A stretch of 64,000 bases of DNA from Auricularia sp. M13 (lineage: Eukaryota > Basidiomycota > Agaricomycetes > Auriculariales > Auriculariaceae): positions 3,534,001 through 3,598,000 of the forward strand of contig CM073198.1 in assembly GCA_037042915.1 (NCBI GenBank), given 5' to 3'. A program made the position numbers and the translations under genes. Shown one piece after another: positions 22,928 to 34,426 of the stretch (its first letter is position 1; every line of letters begins with the position of its first letter). The notes under the pieces were generated by a model, which was not told the DNA's origin, did no database searches, and worked only from the letters and a program-made list of their open reading frames with translations.

Positions 22928-25900
22928 TTAGCCTATACCAGCTTCCTGACGTTGGCCCATACCCACAAAAACTCCGGGGTTGGCTTTCCGTTGTCGCTTT
23001 GAGGCAGCGATGTTGAGCGGGAGTTTCCATGTTTTCTCGACGAGGTCGCGGTCGAAGGCCCGCTTGCCATACCTGTATCTGTCCGTAAGGCGATGATCTT
23101 GATTAACGCGTGTACGTAGCATATTCATCCAACGTGAGGTCACTGCGTCGTCCGGGATGGACCAGTTCGGCTCATCTGCGTGCCCGATGCGGCATTCGCA
23201 TCTTATCTTCCAGATTAAGAAGGCCGATTCCGAGATTATGATCCTCACCGCTCGCCTTGCACTTTTGCCCGTTTGTTGGCCCTTCAATTTTATACTCGTA
23301 CAGCCCCAGACTGCATCCATTGACAACGTCACGTCTATAGCTTTCTTTGCGAAGAAACCCTTTGCCAGTCGCCATATCACCTTTTGGCCCGTGCTCGGGC
23401 ACTTGAACAGTATATGTTCCATCGATTCAGTCACACCACATGTCGGGCATAGAGCTCTGGAGAGCCATGGTTCTGGCATCTTACTAAAGTATTCGCCCAC
23501 TTTGTGCGCGTCATGGATTCCTTTCCATATGAAGACACGCGCATTCCTGGACAGGCATTTATCCTGCAAGTCTGACCATATCTGCCTATCTGTCGGTTCA
23601 TAGCCTGCCGTGGATTTGACGTACACACGAATTTTGGCCAGGTTTCGTTTCGTGGCCCGCCTCTGTTCATTGCGAACTTCGAAAGCTAGCTTGATCGCCC
23701 TGTGCGCATCGCTTTGTTTGATACCTTGGATACTCATTCCTGGTCTGTCGAAAGACGCGAAGCAATCCAGGTCTACTGAGAAGGTCTCTCCACTCATGGC
23801 AGCCTCTCGAGCTTTGGTTTCCCCTCCACGTAGTTCAGGCCAGGCATCGGCACGTTTCTTGCTGATGTACGTAATCGTCGTTTCGGCGCTACGGGACCGA
23901 AGTGCGGCTACAGCGGCTCTCATCTCCGTTGCCACATCCGGCACGGATGACCAGCCACGTCTTTCCATCTCGCCCGTTCGCGTTGATAACGCGCTCGCGA
24001 CGAACTTGTGCGAGAGCACCAAGTGGATCGTTTTGTTTGCTGGGATCCTTGCTGCGGCCGCGTATACTGCCACTGCTGTGCTGCGTGCTACCGAGTGCAT
24101 CCCTTCGTCGCACGCGTAACTGAAGTCGCCAAACTCATGATCCGGGAATTGCACCGAGAAACCGCCACGCTTTTCACCGTTCTCGCTCGCTATTACAGTA
24201 CCACACAGGTGGACCTGGATATGCTCGCTGTTCGCTTGGGCCGGCCCTCTGACTCCTACCGCTCTACGCATCAGCTCGCTTGCTGTCGCTGGCTTCAAGG
24301 CTAGGCTGTCGACCAGTACTCTACAGATGTCGCCCGGGTTTACGGAGCTTGGGAAACGCTGATCGAAGACCGCGGCTTCGCCCTGTTCAATGGCATGCTC
24401 TCGCGAGTCTTCCAATGCTATCCAAAGCGACTGGTCCACTGGTTCATGATACGTGGCCGTATTCCAGCGTTCGGCTATGTCGCTGAGAATGTCCGCTGCC
24501 ACTCGCTGGCATTTAAATGGTGCTTTGCAGCCTGCCTGTCTGTCGTCCGTGCAATTGCTGCACCAGCAGAGTCTCACGTCCTCGTGGTCCAGATCGTCGG
24601 GCTCCGCCAGCTCTTCCAAGTCTTCGACCGTTACGACTTCATGTCGCGTACGCAGGCACTTGAAAATCTTTCTTTTGTCCCGAAGAGCGTCCTGGTGTAG
24701 TAGCGCTGGATGAGACCACACCATGACCGACTCTCTCATCTTGAGAGGTATAAAGGGGTCATCGGCGACGACGTTGTACTTGCGCGCTGTGACTATCATC
24801 TGATGGAGGATAAAGGGCAGTCTGTCCTTGTTCGGTCTCCAGTCCTGGTAGAAGGGGTTTATTCGCTGGCCTCTCGCAATACGAATCTTGTGTTCATTGA
24901 TCGTACGTGCGCGAAATATTCCGTCACTCAGGAAGGCCCAGATCGGTCTCGATTCCGAGGGTGCCATGTATGCGCTGATCCAAGCGAGGTACTGTGCCTC
25001 GTTGCGCGCACCGACGTGTATGAGGTTCATGCCCCCGTCCTGTCTCGCTCGCCGCAGCGTGGCCATGTTAACTGGGTGGCGCTTCGCGTGGTTCCAGAAG
25101 AAAGAGAGGACAAGCTTGTCAAGCTGTTCCTCTATCCGCTTGGGCATTCCCTGCGCCGCCATGAGGTACTGCGTCAGGCCGCCGACAACTACTTGTGCTA
25201 TCCTCGCCCTCCCGCTCAGTGTTGGTGTGGATTTCTCCCATCTTTCCAGGGACGACTCTATCTTATCAATTATTAGCGACCACGTGTTCGCATTTACCAC
25301 CTTGTTCCCCGGCCAGGATCCCAGAATTCTGGTTGGTTCCCCATCCTTTGCTATTCGGATCTGTTGCGGGAATGCCGGAGCATCCTCATTCAGACGTCTC
25401 GTCGCGCACAGCTTCCCGCGGAAGGTCTCACTTCCCAGAGGGATTATTTCAGTCTTCTTGACGTTGAACTTGGCGCCGGAGGCTAAGCACCAGGTCTCAG
25501 TGATTCCCCACAGAACCGCTGGCGAGTCTAATGCGCTCATGTAGACCGTAGTGTCGTCTGCATACAGTGTAGCGATTAATTTTTCTCGCAGTCCTTCGAT
25601 CTCATACCCCTTGAGCGTTGAGTTTCTTAGCATTGCCGAGAGCGGCTCTATTGCTAGGTTGAAGAGGAGACACGAGAGCGGGTCCCCCTGACGTACGCCG
25701 CGTGTCACCGTAAAGCTGCGGCTCATGTGTCCATTGACCATGACGCTGGTCTTAGCGTTCCTGTACAGGTGGCCAACAACCTGGATGAACCTCTCTGGGA
25801 ATCCGAAGGTACGTAGCACTTTGTGCATGTAATCGTGTCTGATTCGGTCGTAGGCCTTTTCTTGGTCTAGGGCTATGATCGCGCCGTTAGTCTCCATCGC

Positions 25901-28306
25901 TTCAGCATAGTCCATGATCAGAGACGAAATCTTCGTGTGGTCGGTGATGCTACGGCCCCGTACAAAACCTGCTTGTGAGTCGTGTATAAGTCCCGGGGCG
26001 AGTACTGCTAAACGAGAGGCTAGAGCTTTCGTGTAGACCTTGTAGTCCGTATTCAAAAGTGTTATTGGCCTATAGTTTGCGATATCTGATCTTTCACCTT
26101 TCTTATACAATGGGCAGAGCCAGCCTTCTGCGAAATCCGTGTGTGGGGCAATACCGTGTTCTTCTATGTCCGCGAAAGCCGCTGTCATCAATCTGATGAT
26201 GTCGAACCATGGATCATGCGATTTTGACGACGTAGTATATTTGCGGTGGAGCTCTTTCCATAGTTCGTAAGTGAGACCATCATTCCCGGCTGCCTTCTCA
26301 TTCTTCGAGACCCTCAGGGCATCCTCCACCTCGGAGTATTGGATTTCCTTCCCCATAGTGGCTTTCCCCTCGCGATCCACGCGCGGTACTATGTGGTCGA
26401 GTGTTTTCGCGATCGCCTCTGCGCGGTCCTGTTCCGCCACGTCTAGATCACGTAGCTGTATCTTCTCGTGGTAGTTCCTCGCTAATTCAGCCATTTGTTT
26501 GGAGTTCGTCACCTGCACATGTGGGTTGGCATCTGGATTCTGTAAATACGGAATGACTTCTCGTGGTTTTGGCTCCTTTACCCACCGGAACCAAGATTTA
26601 CTCATGGTCTCGCCTTCCAGCCAGGACCTTGTCGCTCTATTTCGGAAGATCTTCAGGAAGTTCATCTCGTGGTCATACGCAATCCGGCGCTCTGCCTGGG
26701 TTAATTTGGCGCGTGCTGTGACTGCTTCTTCCTCCGTGGTTGCCTCTTTGAGACTGCATGCCGCAGCTTCTCGTGACGTAATCAGAGCTTTCATCCTGGA
26801 GTCACGTTTGCAGTTTATTTCTCTGGTTCTAGACTTTGCTACCGCTGCAATGTTCTTCTTTAACGTTTTCCAGATTGTCTGCGCATTAGTCTCCGTTGAT
26901 CTGCCTCGCGCCTGCACGTGATTCAAGTCTTGTATTGCTTGACGTCCGAGTGATTTTACTTCGTTCATAAAGGTCGAATCACTTATGATCGAGCTGTGCA
27001 TCGCCCATCGTCCCGGGCCCATTTCCGGGGCATTCACCAGCACGATGTCTGTTTGTATCCTGCTATGATCATCCCTCGTGATCCCAGTTTGGTAAATTTC
27101 CCAACTCTTACTCGCGTGAAGATGCTGGCGAGTGAGGTATATCCTATCTAGGCGTGACATTTGTGATCTGCTTGCATTCCTCCAGGTCCATTCTACCTGA
27201 CCCGGGAAAGTCGTACGCCATCCATCATTTAGTTTGCAGAGCGACTTGAGTTTCGAAACGTAGCGGGAGCGTCGATGCGGCCAAGCTTCGCTGGGAACCT
27301 ATCAACCTCGTCCTCTACGAAGTTGAAATCCCCTAGAAGTACTTCGGGCCTCTTTCTGCCAGCGGCCCCTTTTAAACTTCTTGTAAAGGATCTCCCACAT
27401 ATCATGATTATCTGATCTATCTGTCGGCGCGTAGACAGCGAGGATGTTGAGCCATTTGTCACGATGGCAGAGTACCCGTGCTAGAAGAGCTCTTCCTGGT
27501 ATTAGCACTTCAAATTCAGATTCTTTCGTCTTGAGCAAGAGCTTGTTGAAGACGAAGGCAACCCCTCCGGCGCCAGTTGGGTTCTCCGGTAAAGCTGTGT
27601 TGACGACGTGTATATGCTTATGGAAGTCGTTCAGGTCTGCAACATGCGAGTTATCCATATGTGTCTCCTGGACAGCTAGGACTGCTATTTTCCTATTCCT
27701 CATGTCCTCTACAATTCTCTTCCACCTATCATTCCCTCTCATTGTTTGAGAGCCACGGCCTCGTATATTCTCCGAGGCTATACGCAGCGTGGCCTTGGTG
27801 TGCTTCCTCCCGAGATTCGCATCCACGCTCGCCGTCGGTCTCGGCGGTGTATCTATAAACGCCGGCTCCACGTTGTCCGTGCGTGGGCTCTCTGGTGGCG
27901 ACGACTCCGGATAGAAGATCGATGGTGTCCTAATGTATTCAGAGCTCATGGGCGACCTGCCATGATTCTGCTCTTCATTTCCAAATCCCTCCGTTTGCAT
28001 TGGAGGGGGCTGAGTAGCCTGAGACTGTTGTGTCTGGGCGGGCGCCATGCCCTGTTGGGTGAACGTGCACACAGGCTCGGGTGTCGCCTGACTCGCGCGC
28101 GCGATGTAGGGCGCATGGTCATTGCCATGCGACATTCCTGGCCTGTGTGCATCGTCCGGGTATATTTGCCCGCCTGCATAGACCTCTCCTCCTTCATCCG
28201 CTGCGCGCGTGGCGGACACGCCGTGCGCAGGTCCAGATTGAGAGGCCGTGTGAGCCTGCCGTTCATCCGAGACCGTATGTGGTGATCGTTGCTGTGAGAT
28301 TGGTTG
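22928..28306 (-). CDS. LINE ORF2: endonuclease-reverse transcriptase-RNase H-like polyprotein (two frame breaks)
   Basis: The C-terminal 1410 codons (27160-22928) are one open frame. Reverse transcriptase blocks include ALDQEKAYDRI, RGVRQGDPLSCLLF and the catalytic YADD at 25564-25553. A Cys-rich linker (CWCSNCTDD) follows, then an RNase H-like segment and a terminal finger CPTCGVTESMEHILFKC. Upstream, an AP-endonuclease domain lies in 28306-27161 with IASENIRGRG, VQETHM, LLGDFNF, RLDRIY and DDHS. It is split: frame 1 up to about 27370, another frame to about 27235 (carrying LLGDFNF), then frame 1 again. The two shifts compensate each other. The frame opens after a stop just above 28309 without an ATG, so the true start is unclear. 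The N-terminal ~120 residues are low-complexity. RNase H catalytic acids appear to be missing. Confidence 0.85.
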
Positions 28307-28777
28307 CACTGTGAGGATTCACGACTGCAGGGCAGTGCCCCTACGCCGCTAGCTGTCTGACCGGCCAGCACGGTGGGCTATGCGAACTTCGCATACGCGT
28401 TATCCGCGTACGCTCGGAACGCTTAAGCGTCTCCGCACGGCTTGCCCCTGGTCTGAATAGACCTCCGTTTGAATAAATAGCCCGCGGTCTTTCCCGTTCA
28501 AGCAGTAAATTTGGGACACACGGGGCACTGGCTTTAGTTTGTGCGTAGCTAGGTAGTCGTCCTTGATGCTGTCAGCCTTGGCGGCGCGGGGATCATGTCG
28601 CAGGAAAACCAGCTGGGCTGGCACTCTATTCTTGTCGGGTAATATCGACACCAGGTCTGCGGGTCCGGCGCGAGAGAGAGGGGGAGTAGGCGAGGGCAGA
28701 GGGATCGGGGAGGGCTAGGACAGGTTGGGATAAACTCGGGGTAGACTACTCGGGACGCGACGCGTATGGTCTTGTAT

Positions 28778-31104
28778 CTACCAGCGGCTGTTAGTCTTTC
28801 TCGGAGGGGCGCTCTTTGCCTTCGGAGCAGCCTTGGGGCCCGGCGCCTTGCTCGCTGCTCCACCACCGCCGCGCTGCTTCTTCTGCGAGGCCGTGTACTT
28901 GTCCCAGCCGTCTACGGCGAGGGCGCGACAGAGCTCGGTAGGGTGCGAGGTTGCCCTGCAGATCGAGCAATTGAAGTCGTCCAGTGGGACCACGCGTCCG
29001 TGTGCTTCATCCTCGATGACAATGTTACTGAAGGCCTTGCGTAGCTGCTCGTACAAATCCCGCGGTAGATCCTGTGGCACGGCGTCGACGTCGGGGATGA
29101 TGCCCTTGGTGCATGCGAAAACGTTGTATGCGGTGACTTCAATGCCGCCTTCTCCGTCCGGCGTGACGGCGAAGCGGGTAATCGAGATGGAGTTGATAAA
29201 GGTCTTGAAGCCGCGTGCGCCATGGCCCGGCCATATCATCTCGATGGTCCTGAATACGTCGTGTACTTCTGCCAGATCCGATGCGGCGTTCCTGATCGCG
29301 TTCGCGAGCTTCACCTTTGGGAAACGGCTACCTTCGAAGTTGGCCATGTGCTCGGAATTGCCGTGGTCGAAGTCGAAGACGATCATGCGTAAACGGCCCG
29401 CCAAGATGACCTCGAGTTTCACCATCTCCTCCTCGACCATCTTGGGAACTCCTGATACGTAGAAGGTGCCGGGCACTGCGTCCGAGCCGGCGCGTGCATC
29501 CCATGCTTGCGCAACAGTCGGGAGCGGAGCGTCCGGTATCATGAGCGCGAAGGTGTCGCGAACCTCGATAAGAAGTCGCGTCTCGTTCATGCCTGCGATG
29601 CGCTTGTCGCCGTCAACGCTGTGAACTCGGACGCCGAAACCGCCCTGCATGTCGCGCTTCGCCTTCCACGCCGCCAGCTTCGCGGGCTCAGTATACCTCC
29701 AGTGCCATCCGGCTGGGCGTCCCTCTGTTCCAGGGCAGCGGCGTCCCAGTGGCTCGGACGCGCGTCTTTGTGTGCTCGAAGAGACTTGAGTACGTCGACG
29801 CAATGGCCCTGTCGCCGTCCGTGGCTGGGACTGGGTTAAAAAGCTTCGGCGGCTGCGGCGAGAAGTCCTCCGCGTCGTCGCTGTCCACGTCGAACGTGCT
29901 GCGGGGCGCGGCTGGGCCAGCCAGGAAGGCCGCGTCGAGCCGTTCGTCTTGTTCGAGCTTGATGCGCGGGAACGGCGGCTGGACGGCTGCGTATCCCGCT
30001 TCATCCTCGTCCTCCGAGAGGAGGCTGTGGACCTGCGGTGCTCGCCCTGGTGGGCTTGTCGGGCCGACGCTCCTTGTCTGCAGCTCTCGCTGCGGCTGTT
30101 TGTCGCCTCCAGCGTGCGCCACTGTCGGCGAGTCGACGTCCATCGTCTCGAGCGCGGCTTCAGATATTCCCGTGCGTGCTGCGAAAGCCTCTTCCGACTC
30201 GAGGCTGAGCGGGACTTTGGGTTGCGACGCGACTTTGGTCGACAGCTGGGCGGCTGCAGCATGGCGTTCCTCTTCCAGTTCGTCCATCGCGGCCTTGACA
30301 TGGTGGTAGAGTTCGAAAGTACGCGTCTGCTTGGCTGCTGAGAGGGCGGTTATGAAGCTTGCGTCCAGCTGGCCCGATGGATGGCTCGTGCTCGCGCGGC
30401 GCCTCGAGGAGATGGCGCGCGACGTCGGGTTGGACTGGGCGAGCTGGCTCTGCGGTATCTTGGGCAGACCAGTGGTCACGATGGGTGGGAGCTTCGGCTT
30501 CGCCTTACCCGCCACCTGCGGCTTGGCGGTTTTGGTCTTCCCCGCCGGCGGTGGGGTCGGAGTGCGCGCCTTCGCTGTGCCTTGGGCGGCTTCAGCAGGC
30601 TGTGAGCGCGGCGTGAGCGTCATGATTCGTTTTCCGGCTTCATCTACTCACGGTGGGCCAGAGGGGGATGCCGGCGATGATCTTGGTCGGCGACAACGCT
30701 GCCATCTGCGAGACCTGCGGCGCTGCGTCTGCTGGGGCACTGGTGACCTTGTCGCCGTGAGCTTCCATATTGGCCCTCGCGGCGTTCTTTCGATCCGCCC
30801 ACGTCGCTGGGTCCCTCGGCGTGTTGCGGAAAGATGTTTCGTCCAGCTTTCTAGTCGTACCAGCGCGCGACGGAGACTCAGTCGGCTTGTCGACCTGAGT
30901 GACGAGGTTTTCGGTGGCGTCCGGAGCCGCTGGGAGGCTCTGGAGCTTTACGGCTGGCTCGGTGAGCTCAGCCGCTTTTGGGAGGGTGGCGGGCGACGTT
31001 GCGGTCGGGTTTTGGGTAAAGGGCGCCGCGAAGTCTTCAGCACTACTGTCGGACGAGTACTGGATGTTGGGGAGCGAGAAAGCTTTCTGCGAGTGGGCGG
31101 CCAT
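28778..31104 (-). CDS. LINE ORF1: gag-like RNA-binding protein, interrupted
   Basis: The first coding block 31104-30652 (from ATG, MAAHSQKAF...) ends at a perfect donor gtgagt. A 52-nt intron-like gap ends at cacag, and 30599 continues in phase 0. An alternative ATG at 30623 would start the second block alone. The second block runs to about 29725, where the frame slips by one near a ggg run (WNRG to PAGWHWRYTEPAKL). The third block runs to 28778. The third block holds a conserved-looking domain (about 29690-29010) and a zinc knuckle CSICRATSHPTELC, exactly CX2CX4HX4C, then a basic Gly/Ala/Lys/Pro-rich tail. Gag-like ORF1 products bind element RNA and form ribonucleoprotein particles. Acidic and proline-rich low-complexity sequence fills the N-terminal half. 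Confidence 0.75.
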
Positions 31105-32769
31105 TCGAGCAGTGAGGCTGGAGAACAGTAGAGCAGTCAGAAGATGGTGGGGGGTACCAAAAGAGAAGAGGGAGGCCGCGGCATTTAACTGTGTGTGCTC
31201 GCCGCTGTCCAAGAGCTGCCAATGCCAGACTTTGAATGCGGACGATACGCAGGGAGACGCCCGTCAGTGTCTGGCGGTCCATCGGTCGCCGTTTCCGACT
31301 TCTGCAATATACGCGAGGATGCGCGACATTCAGGCGTCTGACCAGCCCTAGCCATTGGTCTCGACACGTCCCTTGAAGGCGGCGCCGCGTACTTCATTGT
31401 GGTGCCCGATTGCGTAGTCCAGCGCGCCATGCGCATGTCGTGTCTGGGTGAGAGGCTTCAAGCGGAGTTCGGATGCGCCGGGCCGCGTTCGCGCAAGCCT
31501 GGACACGTTGTCCAAGACCTGCCAGCGTCGACCACGCATGCAGGGCAATCCCATTCACTGAAAAACTCGCCACGCTCTCGTATCATGCATAGGGCTATAC
31601 AGTGCAGGGAACGGTCGCTCTCTAGCGGTACAATGTTGCAGCACTGTATGTATTCTCGATTTAATCAAGGGACACTTGCGTATGGACGGTATTTCTTTTT
31701 CGGAGCTGCTGCTGCACGCTCCCGTCTCTCCAGAAATTGCTTGTAGCCTATTCCTTCAGGCATACCCTGCGCGAGTTTCTCATGTTCTTTGCCGCAGTCC
31801 GGGTTTCTTGACCAGTGCTGATCCCGCGAGGAGACACGCGTCCATGTACGACCACAGCCTCCAAAGCACTTGAATGGTGAAATCTCGGCCGACTTGGGGG
31901 GCTTGTAATATCCATAGGGGAAGTACCAGATCTTGGGCTGTCTCTGCTGCTGCTCAGGGGCAGGGTTGTGCGGCTGGGCTGCTATGCCCTATGAGCACGG
32001 CGCGTGCATGTTCTGCGCGTGATACTGACTGCCTTTGGGTACACTCTTCACCGAGGGCATATTTTTTAGCAGCGTTAATGCTTGGGCTGCAGCTAATGTT
32101 TCGGGGGAGGCAGGCCTCTTCGGTGTCTGGCGCACTCGGTCAGTGGCGGCGCAAGTATATCCTGGGATCTTACTAAATCCAGGCGCGTCATCTGGACTCT
32201 CTTGAGCGAGCTGATATCTCTCCAGTCGGGGGGAAGTGCTGAGGTGTATTATTCAAGCGGCGCGACCCGAGTGTGTCCCCTCTCCCATTCCTATTAACCA
32301 GCCAATAGGCGTCGTCGACGATCAACGGGCGCCAAGATTACTCTTGGGTATCAAAGTGTGTGAACCTCGCATTCATATTCCTTGGATCTGCAGTCTCTAT
32401 AGTCAGCGGGTGTTTCCATAGCAGAATATGGGGGCGGGGTCCATATACTTTTATACCACTAATAATCACTGCCCTAGCTCTCAAAGCCTGGATTGGCTTG
32501 CAGCGCGTTGGCCATGCTCATCGGTTCCGGCCGTCAGTTTGGTCTAGAGCGGGGGGGAACAGAAAAGACAAGTTGAGGGTAACCGCAGCGTCTTATGGAT
32601 CATTATCTGATCCGGAGCCAGCGTGCACGTGTTTTTTTTGCTTGCGATACATCATATCAAGGGATTTGCCGACACGGCACGGCTCGGCCGCTCGGACAGG
32701 AGCTATTCCTGTTTGGGTGGATCCGCCGTTTTGCACGCGGAAGATTGCCGTGACGCACGTCAGTGCTGT
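31105..32769. other. Region right of the LINE ORF1: probable element 5' UTR and unannotated DNA
   Basis: The first few hundred bases should be the 5' UTR/promoter of the retrotransposon, but no boundary or target-site duplication is visible. The rest has no gene I can support. Confidence 0.35.
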
Positions 32770-33990
32770 TTAGGCTTCGAGCGGATCAGGTGATTGATCG
32801 ACCCGTTTGTTATCATGTGGCGCTGCTTCTGGGATTGTCTCGATTTCCAGATGACGGTAAAAAACGCGTATCTCGTTGACGCCATGCTGCGTGCGCTTGA
32901 AAAAATTATCAGAGTTCCAAGTGCGTTGACGGAGGTCAAATAATTTTTTAAAAAACGCCGGGAGGTCGAAATCCGGGCGAGTTTGGGCAAAAGCGCGAAA
33001 ATCCGGAGCCAAATCTGCTTAAGAGGTCGGAGTCGGAACGAGCCTGGCTCTTCCCTCTTGCCTCCACCCACCAGCATTCGATGCGCTTCAACACCCTGCG
33101 CCGCCTCTTTTTGTGAGTCGAGTTCCAGCTTGTGCCGGACGTCACTCACGCGCGCAGGCTCGTCGTTCAGGCCTTCCGGCCGGTGCGTCCGGCCGGTGCG
33201 CGTCGCGCTCGCGTATCGACACGTCACTCACCGTCTCCAGCTCGCGCCTGCCCATCCGCGCGCCGAGGACCTTCTCCCAGCTCTCCCGCCGTCTTGCACG
33301 GTCGCCGCGGACGATCGCGAGGGCTGCACTTGTGGCGCCTGTGTCATGGTGCGCCTGCTCACTCGTTTTATTTTCTTCGCTGATATCCGCCATAGTGCAG
33401 CGCGTTCCCGCGCCGCAGCACTTTCTGCGCCGCATGCGGGGCTCACAGCGGCAGCGCGGACCTCCAGGGAACCGGGTGCGGCTGTAGCGGCTTCCAAGGC
33501 CGTTAAGTGCGCATCCGGCACTCCGTTCCGTTTCCGCAAGGTGCGTGCAGATTTTCTCGGCCGTCGTGCCCGCTCTGCTTGACGAGCTTCGCGCTGACCA
33601 CGTCCGCCCGTAGTGAACAAGCCTGGGCGTGTGCTCTCTGACAAGGTGCGTCATCTTTATTTTCGCGCGCAGGTGCTCACTTTTCGCGCAGACTCGAACA
33701 TCTGCTAATGCGCCATGAGCGCCATCTCCATTTTCTTGCACCCGCGTGTACTCTATGTCGTCTACCACCTCCCCCTCGAATTTAACGGTGATTTTCTTGG
33801 ATTTTTTGCGCAGCGTGAGCGCTGCAAAACGTTCTCGGATTCTCTGGCTACGAGGCGCTCACGGCTCCGCGTTCCAGGCGGCAGAGCAGCCAACAGCTTC
33901 TATTTTCTGAAGCACACTCTGCGCGTGCGTCGTGGAGGGCGTCGTCATGTCTTACGCGCGTTCCTGCGCTCGAACCATCATGGTTCGGAT
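32770..33990 (-). other. Possible multi-exon gene, unresolved
   Basis: Several minus-strand segments look coding in composition and are bordered by good donors. One runs from ATG 33393 (MADISEENKTSEQ ... WEKVLGARMGRRELET) to a gtgagt. A second holds PARVSDVRHKLELDSQKE. A third ends in FFKKLFDLRQRTWN ... YRHLEIETIPEA before a stop at 32770. A further segment near 33800-33700 contains KKITVKFEGEVVDDIEYT. I could not join them with consistent phases and canonical acceptors, so no model is given. It may be a real fungal-specific gene, a decayed one, or part of a repeat. No domain is recognised. Confidence 0.3.
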
Positions 33991-34426
33991 AAGACCGCCC
34001 CCTCCAAATCCGTATTTGCTTCGACTCTGATTACAATTCGCATCGAGCATGAGGTGCTCTCTTCTGCCCAAGATAAGTCTTCAAGCTTCACACAGTAAGT
34101 GCAGAATGATACACACGTCATAATACCAGGCATTATATGCGTTCGAAATAATGAACAAAAAAACCCTCGTGTATCAGTGCCTTTTACCTGAGTTATAAGA
34201 ACCTTAGGAGGTCAGTAAAATGACATCTCTGTAGCGACCTGCGAAATGTCGATACAAGGTCCGTGATCAAGTCGGTAACCCCCACGTGGCGCGGCAATAA
34301 GGACCGAGATTCCGATGCTCCTAGACCTCCCTTTTCCAGTCATCCGTCCAGGACGATGACTTGGCCGTCCCGCCGCCGTCTTTAACGCAGATCGCGCCCC
34401 CGGGATACCCCACGCAGCATACAACG
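33991..34426. other. Intergenic region left of the unknown gene at 34427
   Basis: An AT-richer stretch (about 34090-34210) with no supportable ORF. It presumably holds the promoter of the gene starting at 34427 and, if the minus-strand gene is real, a divergent promoter. Confidence 0.4.

Larger units (their letters stand above)
22736..31104 (-). mobile_element. Non-LTR (LINE, Tad-like) retrotransposon with poly(A) tail
   Basis: On the minus strand the order is ORF1 (gag-like, CCHC knuckle), ORF2 (endonuclease, reverse transcriptase, RNase H-like, CCHC finger), a 3' UTR of about 160 bp and a 32-nt A tail (T run at 22736-22767 on the plus strand). No LTRs are seen. The 3' end is sharp. The 5' end is not resolved; 31104 is the ORF1 ATG, and some 5' UTR must lie further right. 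I could not find a convincing target-site duplication of the sequence next to the tail (catgcaaatccg). The clade assignment (Tad1-like) is inferred from the domain order. The long intact RT frame suggests a fairly recent insertion, but several frame breaks make this copy probably non-autonomous. Confidence 0.9.

Noticed and set aside
34001-34020. tccaaatccgtatttgc as a target-site duplication of the LINE insertion site (catgcaaatccg)
   Set aside because: Only about 8 bp match, and it is nearly 3 kb beyond the ORF1 start; not convincing as a 5' boundary.
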